NCBI RefSeq assembly: GCF_027579695.1
Contig: NC_083589.1
Span: 36,268,835-36,332,834, forward strand
Length of the DNA: 64,000 nt
DNA from: Neoarius graeffei
Taxonomy: Eukaryota > Chordata > Actinopteri > Siluriformes > Ariidae
Direction: 5' to 3'
Positions 22,805-47,552 of this stretch are shown piece by piece. How positions within the stretch are numbered: the stretch's first letter is position 1; each line of letters begins with the position of its first letter. The position numbers were made by a program, and so were the translations under genes. The notes under the pieces are model-generated. The model was not told the DNA's origin and searched no databases. It worked only from the letters and a program-made list of their open reading frames with translations.

Positions 22805-23290
22805 ATGCTATAAGTGCTTAATACACCCTCATGAAATTGTCAAAGTACAAGTTTTGTAATCAAAGGCCATAACTCTGGTAAAATTTGCCCAAATTAAACG
22901 AAATTTAAATATGTGTATAACTGTCATATAACAAAGCCTTTTGCCAAGTTTCGGAAAATTCCTGCAAAAATTGTGACAGAAGTTGATTTCAGAAGACGAG
23001 CACACTTTCATGAAATCGTCAGAGTACAAGTTTGGTAATCAAGGGCCCTAACTCTGAAAAAATTTGACTGAATTAAACTAAATTGCAATGTGCGTATTAC
23101 CAACATATAACAAAGCCTTTTGCTAAGTTTCGTGAAATTCCTCCAAGAATTGCGAGAGGAGTCCATTTCAGAAGACAAGCACACCCTCATGAAATTGTCA
23201 AAGTACAAGTTTGGTAATCAAGGGCCATAATTCTGGTAAAATGTGACTGAATTGAACAAAATTACAATATGCGTATTACCGACATATACA
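22805..23290. repeat. Tandem repeat of about 180 bases, nearly three copies
   Basis: The block 'CATGAAATTGTCAAAGTACA ... GGCCATAACTCTG ... AACAAAGCCTTTTGCCAAG ... TTTCAGAAGACGAGCACAC' recurs at about 22828, 23008 and 23188. Confidence 0.8.
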
Positions 23291-23324
23291 TGGACGTCGT
23301 TAGGTCCATGTATGAACTCAGTTA

Positions 23325-24250
23325 ATTTAATTACATTAAATTGAATTACATCACATCGAATTAATGTAATGTAATGTGATGCAATGTCATGTAATGTGAT
23401 GCAATGCCATGTGATGTGATGCAATGCCATGTGATGTGATGCAATGCCATGTGATGTGATGCAATGCCATGTAATGTGATGCAATGCCATGTGATGTGAT
23501 GCAATGTAATATAATGCGATGCAATTCGATGTGATGTAATTTAATATAATGTAATGTGATGTAATTCAATATAATGTAATGTGATGCGATGTAATCCAAT
23601 TCGATGTGATGTAATTCAATACAATGTAATGTGATTCAATGCCATGCAATGCGATGTGATGTAATGTGATGCAATGTCATGTAATGTGATGCAATGCAAT
23701 GTAATGGAATGTGATGTGATGCAATGCGATGTAATGTGATGCAATGCCATGTGATGTGATGCAATGTAATTCAATATAATGTGATGTAATGTAATTCAAT
23801 GTGATAGAATTCAATATAATGTAATGTGATGCGATGTAATCCAATTCGATGTGATGTAATTCAATACAATGTAATGTGATTCAATGCCATGTAATGTGAT
23901 GCAATGTCATGTAATGTGATGCAATGTAATGTGATGTAATTCAATATAATGTAATGTGATGTAATGTAATTCAATGTGATGTAATGTGATGCAATGTAAT
24001 CCAATTCGATGTGATGTAATTCAATGCAATGTAATGTGATTCAATGCCATGTAATGTCATGTAATGTGATGCAATGTCATGTAATGTGATGCGATGCAAT
24101 GTAATGTGATGTAATTCAATATAATGTAATGTGATGTAATGTAATTCAATGTGATGTAATGTGATGCAATGTAATCCAATTCGATGTGATGTAATTCAAT
24201 GCAATGTAATGTAATGTGATTCAATGCCATGTGATGTAATGTGATGTGTG
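23325..24250. repeat. ATGNN pentanucleotide array
   Basis: Over 900 bases in which ATG (or ATT) recurs every five bases with variable next two bases (ATGTG, ATGCA, ATGTA, ATGCC). Longer blocks repeat, for example GATGTAATTCAATATAATG. The histidine-rich open frames here are artefacts of the period. Confidence 0.92.
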
Positions 24251-24254
24251 CACA

Positions 24255-24990
24255 AACTGGACCTGAGAAACAGTTGCCTAGCAATATGACATTCCTCCTA
24301 TAAAAAGTTCCTCCTGCAGCCTTCTGGTTGAGTTAGATCAGAGTTAGATCAGAGTTAGATCCATTAATATCCAAGGTTCGAGTTCAACTATTTATTAAAG
24401 CCACATAAAAACAACAACTTAACTTTCATCTATAGCATGTCAAAATGGCTCGTGTAAAAAGCATACACTACTGGTGAAGTAACCAAATACAGTATGTGTG
24501 TACACTACTCACCTTCACTAGACTTTCAGCTAACAGCACAGGAGTGCCGCTGATTGTCTTCCCCGGGTTTGTGGTTAAAAACTGGGCGTTCCGAGGATAA
24601 AAACTCCTCCCTAGACCCCATTAACCCTGTATGATATTTGCAGTATTAATCACACAATGCTGAGGTTTTTAAATAACATCCACCATGTTTATATTTAGCT
24701 AAGTTTACACACGGTTTAGTTTAAAGCTTTTTTTTTTTTTTTTTTAAATATTTGCGAGCCATTTTCACCCATCAGGTCCGTGAACTCTAATAAACGGGAG
24801 AAAAACACTGAATACCTGAAACACGTTCCGGTTGTAAAGCTGGTAAACGCACATAGTACTACGAGAAAGATGTCACTGGTTATTAATGACTTTTGTTATC
24901 GTATTTATATTGTTTCATAATGTAGTAAATAGTTCAGCAGTATACACTAAAAACAAAGAACTGTTTCAGTTTCCTGTCGGACAACGTTTT
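24255..24990. other. Upstream region of trmu, no gene seen
   Basis: Contains a poly-T tract near 24728-24746 and no recognisable coding sequence. An ETS-like TTCCGG occurs at 24826. Promoter activity is plausible from position only. Confidence 0.35.
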
Positions 24991-25002
24991 GTGTTGGACC
25001 AT

Positions 25003-25033
25003 AAACATGGCGGCGCGCTGGATGAGAACATGA
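25003..25033 (+). promoter_or_regulatory. YY1-like site and 8-codon upstream ORF before trmu
   Basis: AAACATGGCGGCG matches the YY1 consensus AANATGGCGGC. The ATG in it (25007) opens a short frame that ends at TGA 25031-25033, 67 bases before the trmu start. If the transcript starts upstream of 25007, this is a uORF; if it starts at the YY1 site, as in many housekeeping promoters, it may be excluded. Confidence 0.5.
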
Positions 25034-25100
25034 CACTTTCTATAGTACAGCTTGTATTCTACAGAAATAAAACGAATCATCTGGTATTAGTGTCAGTGTC

Positions 25101-40450
<15,350 letters not shown>

Positions 40451-40577
40451 AACGAGCCAGAAACACGTACATTCACACGCTACCTCTCAGTGCATTCTCA
40501 CCCACGTCTGAAGACCAGCACAAATAAGTGGACTTTTGAAATATTTGTGGACAAATTCAGTATTTATACATGCTTCG

Positions 40578-41569
40578 AAAGAATTGCAAAGAGCTTAATA
40601 ATTTTAAAATTGATAAAAATCTGATGATGGAATCTATCCAGAATGCTACATGCTATAGTATGCTGTGTAATATATATTACCCAGAGTGCTGTGTAATATC
40701 GCATTCTACCCAGAATGCTACATGCTATAGTATGCCGTGTAATATATATTACCCAGAGTGCCGTGTAATATCACATTCTACCCAGAATGCTCCATGCTAT
40801 AGTATGCCGTGTAATATATATTACCCAGAGTGCCGTGTAATATCGCATTCTACCCAGAATGCTACATGCTATAGTATGCTGTGTAATATATATTACCCAG
40901 AATGCTGTGTAATATCGCATTCTACTCAGAATGCTACATGCTATAGTATGCCGTGCAATATATATTACCCAGAATGCCGTGTAATATCGCATTCTACCCA
41001 GAATGCTACACGCTATAGTATGCCATGTAATATATATTACCCAAAGTGCCATGTAATATCGCATTCTACCCAGAATGCTACATGCTGTAGTATGCCGTGT
41101 AATATATATTACCCAGAGTGCCGTGTAATATCGCATTCTACCCAGAATGCTACATGCTATAGTATGCCGTGTAATATATATTACCCAGAGTGCCGTGTAA
41201 TATCGCATTCTACTCAGAATGCTACATGCTATAGTATGCCGTGCAATATATATTACCCAGAATGCCGTGTAATATCGCATTCTACCCAGAATGCTCCATG
41301 CTATAGTATGCCGTGTAATATATACTACCCAGAGTGCCTTGTAATATCGCATTCTACCCAGAATGCTTCATGCTATAGTATGCTGTGTAATATATATTAC
41401 CCAGAATGCCGTGTAATATCGCATTCTACCCAGAATGCTACATGCTGTAGTATGCTGTGTAATTACAGATTGTAATTACACGGCATTACAGATTGATGTA
41501 GCATTCTGGGTAGATTCCATCATCAGATTTTTATCAATTTTAAAATTATTAAGCTCTTTGCAATTCTTT
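40578..41569. mobile_element. Inverted-repeat element built around a 72-bp minisatellite
   Basis: Arms 40578-40650 and 41497-41569 are inverted copies with one mismatch (AAAGAATTGCAAAGAGCTTA ... CCAGAATGCTACA). Between them lie about eleven 72-base units. No transposase; flanks give no sure target duplication. It starts 128 bases after the trmu stop. Confidence 0.9.
40638..41465. repeat. 72-bp tandem repeat, about 11.4 units
   Basis: Each unit begins CAGAATGCTACATGC, has the palindrome GTAATATATATTAC in the middle, and ends ATATCGCATTCTACC. Because 72 is a multiple of three, the array is open in several frames on both strands; those frames are not genes. Confidence 0.95.
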
Positions 41570-42173
41570 ATTTATATATATATATATATATGTACTGCTT
41601 GTCCTATGTATAAGACCATTAATTTAAAAGTAATGTAAAATGGCTACCATCCTACCTGTCATATAAGACTATCTAAATTGAAATTCATTAAATTTTTTTG
41701 CACAGATACTTTAATATTTGTCTTGCATGTTTATTGAAACACTTCCTCAGAGTTGTTTAGTGTTTAGAGGTTGATACGATACTTGATTTGGTGATTGTAT
41801 TGCCCCTGAGACTTACCTATTGCTTTAGGGAAGAAAAACAACCCTACGAATTTATTCTGATCTTAAATAGATTTTGATTTTCCTTAAAAACAGGACCTGT
41901 GCAGAGGTTTGTAATGGAGCATGGAGTCATGTTAAAATGAACAATGTTGTACTGGGCGATATAGTTTTCTCTCTTGGCCACTAGAGGGCGCGCTGAGCTT
42001 AACCAGTCGATAATGAATGACCAGGTTCAGATTGTCATCAGTAGACAGTTATCAGTTTACATTTTTTTTTTCTCCCATACAATTTTCATTTTTAGTTCAT
42101 TAGGTAATTATGTTTAGGAAAGACTTATTCATATTAGTTTTACTTAAAAATAAATTTAATACATTTCTCTTTG

Positions 42174-42550
42174 GGCGGCACGGTGGTGTAGTGGTTAGCG
42201 CTGTCGCCTCACAGCGAGAAGGTCCGGGTTCGAGCCCCGTGGCCGGCGAGGGCCTTTCTGTGCGGAGTTTGCATGTTCTCCCCGTGTCCGCGTGGGTTTC
42301 CTCCGGGTGCTCCGGTTTCCCCCACAGTCCAAAGACATGCAGGTTAGGTTAACTGGTGACTCTAAATTGACCGTAGGTGTGAATGTGAGTGTGAATGGTT
42401 GTCTGTGTCTATGTGTCAGCCCTGTGATGACCTGGCGACTTGTCCAGGGTGTACCCCGCCTTTCACCCGTAGTCAGCTGGGATAGGCTCCAGCTTGCCTG
42501 CGACCCTGTAGAACAGGATAAAGCGGCTACAGATAATGAGATGAGATGAG
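42174..42550 (+). mobile_element. Mermaid-type SINE, full length
   Basis: Target duplication ACATTTCTCTTTG at 42161-42173 and 42551-42563. Confidence 0.94.
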
Positions 42551-42649
42551 ACATTTCTCTTTGCCAAAATATTCACCATGTTTTGCTTAGAAAGTAGCAA
42601 AAAGACATTTTATTTACTTTAAATGTTCGTGATGGTTAATATGGGACGG

Positions 42650-42850
42650 TTAGGTTAATATGGGACGGTCTTGGGCTGAGGTGCCCTTGAGCGAGGCACC
42701 TAACTCCCAACTGCTCCCCGGGCGCTGTTAGCATGGCTGCCCACTGCTCTGGGTATGTGTGTGTGCTCACTGCTTCAGATGGGTTAAACGCAGAGAGGAA
42801 TTTCACAAGTGTGTGATGAATAAAGTTGTGCTTTCTTTCTTTTCTTTCTG
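42650..42850 (+). mobile_element. SINE variant-tail fragment
   Basis: TTGGGCTGAGGTGCCCTTGA ... TTCACAAGTGTGTGATGAATAAAG, the tail type also found at 12612, 29380 and 52750. No head. Confidence 0.75.
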
Positions 42851-43295
42851 GTTGTTGTTCATTAATTGTTGGTTATTTCTTTTAATTTTAATGTTTCAGT
42901 TTACATTTCCCCACATTCAGTTGTTTTACGTTTCACGTTAGATTGCTGGAGTCTAAAAACATTCTGCCTTCACATTATCTCTTAATTTTCACCTTCTGCT
43001 GCTCTCCTTTTGACTGATTTGAACCTGCATTATATAAAAAAAATCATGTCAGCATAACTGTTAATTGAAGCATATAATTAGGTCTATTCAAAAATATTTC
43101 AAATGTGTATTTAAAGTGTACTTAGTACATTTCAGTCGAGCTTTGATTAAACTTAACAGGTGGTCCACTTAACAACAGATAAAATCTGTACAAATGTGAA
43201 CTATTTTAAACCTAGCCAGCAAGGGCACCACTGACGACATTTTAACAGTCCACCATTGGTGCATTTAGGGCATTTAAACTTGGTGGAGCCAAGCG
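42851..43295. other. Non-coding stretch with no recognisable feature
   Basis: AT-rich sequence, no protein or clear repeat recognised. Confidence 0.35.
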
Positions 43296-43299
43296 TGGT

Positions 43300-43470
43300 T
43301 AATGGACAATTTAGAGTCACCAGTTAGCCTAACTGTACGTCTTTGAACTGTGGGGGAAACCCATGCATACATGGGGAGAACATGCAAACTCCACACAGAA
43401 AGGTCTCTTGTGAGGTTCAAACCCAGAACCTTCTTGCTGTGAGGTAACAGGGCTAACCACTACACACACA
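43300..43470 (-). mobile_element. Mermaid-type SINE, old fragment
   Basis: Diverged head and middle in reverse orientation, ending in CACACACA. Confidence 0.75.
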
Positions 43471-43919
43471 CACCCCAATAACTACAGTATCCCATAATAA
43501 ACCAGTCATTATTATTATCTCATTCTGTACAGGGTGGTTAAAAGTCGCATCATGGAGAGTGCAATTTATTTTACTGGATTTTTATTTGACCACACTCTGT
43601 TCTTGGCCAAAAACTTCGTGAAGGTCTTTTTGTCATTTCAACCATATACAGTTGGTACAGTACATCGTTAAAACTACGTTTCTCCAGGACCATGGTGCTA
43701 CATTAAACCTCACAGGGCTACAAGTCTACAACAACAAAGTGCAAGAGTGCAACACTGCAGACAGTAAATGACACAACAGACGAACAATAAACAATATAAA
43801 GTGCAGAGTTGAGTGTGCATATTGAGGTAGTATATGAAAGGAAATAAATAAATGTTAACTGTGTGTGCGAGAGACATTGTAAACATTGTAAAGCAATAGT
43901 GCATTATTGTCCACTGTGC

Positions 43920-44465
43920 AAACACTGCAGTGTGAGTGGTGTGTTCAACAGTCCGTGAGAATCAGTCCGACTTGAGAAGTCTGATAGCACGTGGGAAGAA
44001 ACTGTTACAGAGTCTGGCTGTGAAGGCCCGAATGCTTTGGTACCTTTTTGCAGACAGCAGGAGGGTGAAGAGATTGTGTGAGGGGCATGTGGACTCGGCC
44101 ACGATGCTGGTGGCTTTCCAGATGCAGCGTGTGGTGTAAATGTCCATGATGGAGGGAAGAGAGACTCCAATGATCTTCTCAGCTGTCCTCACTATATGCT
44201 GTAGGGTCTTGTGATCCAAGATGGTGCAATTCCCAAACCAGACCGTGATGCAGCTGCTCAGAATGCTCTCAATAGTTCCTCTGTAGAATATTGTGAGGAT
44301 GGGAGATGGGTTTTCCTCAGCCTCCGTAGGAAGTAGAGGCGCTACTAGGCTTTCTTGACTATGGAGCTGGTGTTGAGGGACCAGGTGAGGTTCTCTGCCA
44401 GATGAACACCGAGGAATTTGGTGCTCTTGATGCTCTCCATGAGTGAGCTGTTGATATACAGTGGT
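43920..44465 (-). mobile_element. LINE reverse transcriptase C-terminal fragment
   Basis: The minus frame 44468-43962 reads 'FYRGTIESILSSCITVWFGN', 'LQHIVRTAEKIIGVSLPS', 'DIYTTRC' and 'RLCNSFFPRAIRLLKS', the 3' signature of L2/CR1-group fish LINEs. The N-terminal part of this frame is shifted and the catalytic domain is absent. Confidence 0.75.
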
Positions 44466-44495
44466 CACTCAAATGGTCAGTAGAGTCTGTCTGTT

Positions 44496-44567
<72 letters not shown>
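44496..44567 (+). repeat. (CT)n(AC)n compound microsatellite
   Basis: CT repeats followed directly by CA repeats. Confidence 0.95.
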
Positions 44568-44568
<1 letters not shown>

Positions 44569-45195
44569 AAAAGTTGCCTAAAACAGGATTTTCATAGGCT
44601 AAACAATTATGCTAACATCAAACAGCTTATAAATAATTCTCTTCTCATGGTGTACTTCACCTGTACAACCTGTACACTGAGAAAAAATATCTTCGCAAGT
44701 GAAAATATCTTGAGCATAGAAAAACCTATCTTACCCCCTATTTTTTATTATAAGGTTACAAATAAAACTAATAAAATTATTAAACCTATTTCTGAACATA
44801 TGATTTTGAAACTTTAGCGAAACTATTTAAAAAAGAATCAAAATAGCAAAATGATCTTCCAATAAAACAAGACAATTTCAAACTTGAATTTGGCTATTTA
44901 AAATGTCCCAGAATCTATAGATAGGTTTATTAATCATGTAATGTGCTTATTTTAATCTTATAATAACAAATACTGGATGCATTTTTTTTTTGGAGTGTTC
45001 ATATGGAAACGACTGGAAAATACTCAAGATTTTTTAAACACCCTGTTGTTCTTTCTGTGAGAAATTAATTTTACAGTGCTGCTCTGTTATACACAACCTT
45101 TTAAAGATTTTATTTTTATTTTATTTATAACAATGTTTATACAGGAGGATCTCATCACCATGGTGTTTTTCAGAGATGTCCTGCACACACACTAT

Positions 45196-45206
45196 GTGTG
45201 TGTGTG

Positions 45207-45255
<49 letters not shown>
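45196..45255 (+). repeat. (TG)n microsatellite
   Basis: Interrupted by TATATATA near 45209. It truncates the adjacent Tc1 relic. Confidence 0.95.
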
Positions 45256-45258
<3 letters not shown>

Positions 45259-45705
45259 ACCTGGACGTCTCTGTGAGATGGTTGCAGTTCCATCTTTCTT
45301 AAATTTTTGTTCCACTTTTGCTACAGTATTCTGACTGATAAGTAAAGCTTTGCTGATCTTCTTGTAGCCTTCACCTTTGTGGTGTAAAGAAATTATTTTC
45401 TTTGGGGAATTCTGAAGAGACAAGTTGAGCATCACTCTCCATCCAGCATCCAGTCACTAAAAGAGGTCATTGTTCAAGAATGGAAAAAGATCGATGTTGC
45501 AAAATGTCGCCAACTTGTTCATTCCATGCCTAGAAGACTTGTGTAATCTAAGTTAGATTATTAACCTTACTTTCATGTTATAAGTTAAACAGATGTTATA
45601 TTAAACTTTGTCTTGTCAACATTTTGGAAATTGTTTGTGTTCATTGAGAGATTGTTTAAAATGTTACTTTTCAAAGGGGGTGCACTCATTTACGTTGTGA
45701 TTTTA
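45256..45705 (-). pseudogene. Tc1-like element A, reversed N-terminal fragment
   Basis: Same N-terminal transposase as at 4131 ([19 protein letters not shown]), read from 45435 down, cut by the (TG)n tract. The outer TIR region is near 45700. A part of the 5' leader is deleted compared with the 3752 copy. Confidence 0.85.
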
Positions 45706-45727
45706 TATATATAAACACACACACGCA

Positions 45728-46027
45728 CGGTGGTGTAGTGGTTAGCGCTGTTGCCTCACAGCAAGAAGGTCCGGGTTTGAGCCCCGTAGCCGGCGAGGGC
45801 CATTCTGTGTGGAGTTTGCATGTTCTCACCGTGTCCGCGTGGGTTTCCTCCGGGTGCTCCGGTTTCCCCCACAGTCCAAAGACATGCAGGTTAGGTTAAC
45901 TGGTGACTCTAAATTGACTGTAGGTGTGAATGGTTGTTTGTCTCTATGTATCAGCCCTGTGATGACCTGCTGATTTGTCCAGGGTGTACCCCGCCTTTCA
46001 CCCGTAGTCAGCAGCTAGAGATGATAT
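45728..46027 (+). mobile_element. Mermaid-type SINE, 3'-truncated
   Basis: Head and body present; the region from 'GGGATAGGCTCC' onward is deleted, joining straight to AGCTAGAGATGAT. Confidence 0.88.
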
Positions 46028-46139
46028 ACTGTAGATATATATAAATTGTGTGTGTGTGTATATATATAAGTATATACACACAAATATGATTATGAATATA
46101 ATATTTAGTATACTGGAAAAAGAAGAAAAGCTATAAATA

Positions 46140-47054
46140 CACTACCGTTCAAAAGTTTGGGGTCACCCAGGCAATTTTGTGTTTTCCATGAAAAGTCACA
46201 CTTTTATTTCCCACCATAAGTTGTAAAATGAATAGAAAATATAGTCGAGACATTTTTCTGGCCATTTTGAGCATTTAATCGACCCCACAAATGTGATGCT
46301 CCAGAAACTCAATCTGCTCAAAGGAAGGTCAGTTTTATAGCTTCTCTAAAGAGCTCAACTGTTTTCAGCTGTGCTAACATGATTGTACAAGGGTTTTCTA
46401 ATCATCCATTAGCCTTCTGAGGCAATGAGCAAACACATTGTACCATTAGAACACTGGAGTGAGAGTTGCTGGAAATGGGCCTCTATACACCTATGGAGAT
46501 ATTGCACCAAAAACCAGACATTTGCAGCTAGAATAGTCATTTAGCACATTAGCAATGTATAGAGTGGATTTCTGATTAGCTTAAAGTGATCTGCATTGAG
46601 GGCGGCACGGTGGTGTAGTGGTTAGCACTGTCGCCTCACAGCAAGAAGGTCCGGGTTCGAGCCCCGGGGCCGGCGAGGGCCTTTCTGTGCGGAGTTTGCA
46701 TGTTCTCCCTGTGTCCGCGTGGGTTTCCTCCGGGTGCTCCGGTTTCCCCCACAGTCCAAAGACATGCAGGTTAGGTTAACTGGTGACTCTAAATTGACCG
46801 TAGGTGTGAATGTGAGTGTGAATGGTTGTCTGTGTCTATGTGTCAGCCCTGTGATGACCTGGCGACTTGTCCAGGGTGTACCCCGCCTTTCGCCCGTAGT
46901 CAGCTGGGATAGGCTCCGGCTTGCCTGCGACCCTGTAGAACAGGATAAAGCGGCTAGAGATAATGAGATGAGATGATCTTCATTGAAAAGAACAGTGCTT
47001 TTCTTTCAAAAATAAGGACATTTCAAAAAGTGACCCCAAACTTTTGAACGGTAG
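46140..47054. mobile_element. Tc1-type MITE F with nested SINE
   Basis: Ends CACTACCGTTCAAAAGTTTG and inverted CAAACTTTTGAACGGTAGTG, perfect over more than 25 bases. Only about 540 bases without the SINE and no transposase. It lies 0.5 kb before the celsr1 start codon. Confidence 0.88.
46600..46974 (+). mobile_element. Mermaid-type SINE in MITE F
   Basis: Target duplication GATCTGCATTGA (46588-46599) and GATCTTCATTGA (46975-46986), one mismatch. Confidence 0.93.
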
Positions 47055-47099
47055 TGTGTATATATAAATAAATTTATAAGTCCAATAAGTAAAGAAACT

Positions 47100-47552
47100 G
47101 AAGTTTTAAGGCACTCGAGTTTAAGGTTTCGACAAACAACAGTAAGCAGCAATAGCGCTCCTGCAGCGGGCCGGCCGGCCGGGCTGTAAACCCGCGCGTC
47201 AGGAGGTGCAGTAAGAGCGAGCAGGTGGAGCGCGTGCTGTCCGTCAGAGCGGGGAGCCGCGCGCGCGCGCACCAGGCTGTTCTGCTGATCTCCTGCAGGA
47301 GGAGGGCCGAGAGAGAGAGAGAGAGCGCGCGCACGCGAAGCCATTTTGGCGTCATTTGGGACTTGTTGGAGTAACAGCGACACTTCACTTCCAGCTGCAT
47401 GGAGGGGAGAAGAAGAGGAGAGAGAGAGAGGAGTTTCTGGGCTGATTAAACAAACCTTACCATGAAGGATAAAAGAAAGTCGAAGTTGCGGGAGAAGGAG
47501 AGTTGATGGTTTGTTCTTGTGGGATTTATTTCGACGGAACCTTTTCAAAGCG
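47100..47552 (+). promoter_or_regulatory. celsr1 CpG-rich promoter / 5' UTR with upstream ORFs
   Basis: CpG-dense stretch around 47160-47340 with GCGCGC and GA tracts, and a YY1-like GCCATTTTGGCG at 47340. Upstream ATGs: 47399 (17-codon frame including the stop), 47462 in good context ACCATGA (15-codon frame ending at 47506) and 47506 (out of frame, overlapping the main start, stop near 47781). If transcribed, these would dampen initiation at 47553. Confidence 0.55.

Noticed and set aside
23218-24284. Histidine/isoleucine-rich frames (HITWHCITSHG type)
   Set aside because: Artefacts of the ATGNN pentanucleotide array.
40570-41475. 301-residue open frame of Cys/His-rich 24-residue repeats
   Set aside because: The 72-base unit is a multiple of three, so several frames on both strands stay open. 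There is no start context or homologue, and the frame extends into the inverted arms.
40578-41569. CRISPR-like array (regular repeats of 72 bases)
   Set aside because: There are no unique spacers; the units are contiguous and the genome is a vertebrate nuclear one.
44359-44565. Frame MCVCVCVC...RERERE
   Set aside because: Translation of the (CT)n(AC)n microsatellite.
47511-47552. celsr1 start upstream at 47511
   Set aside because: That codon is TTG. The first in-frame ATG is 47553, directly before the signal peptide.
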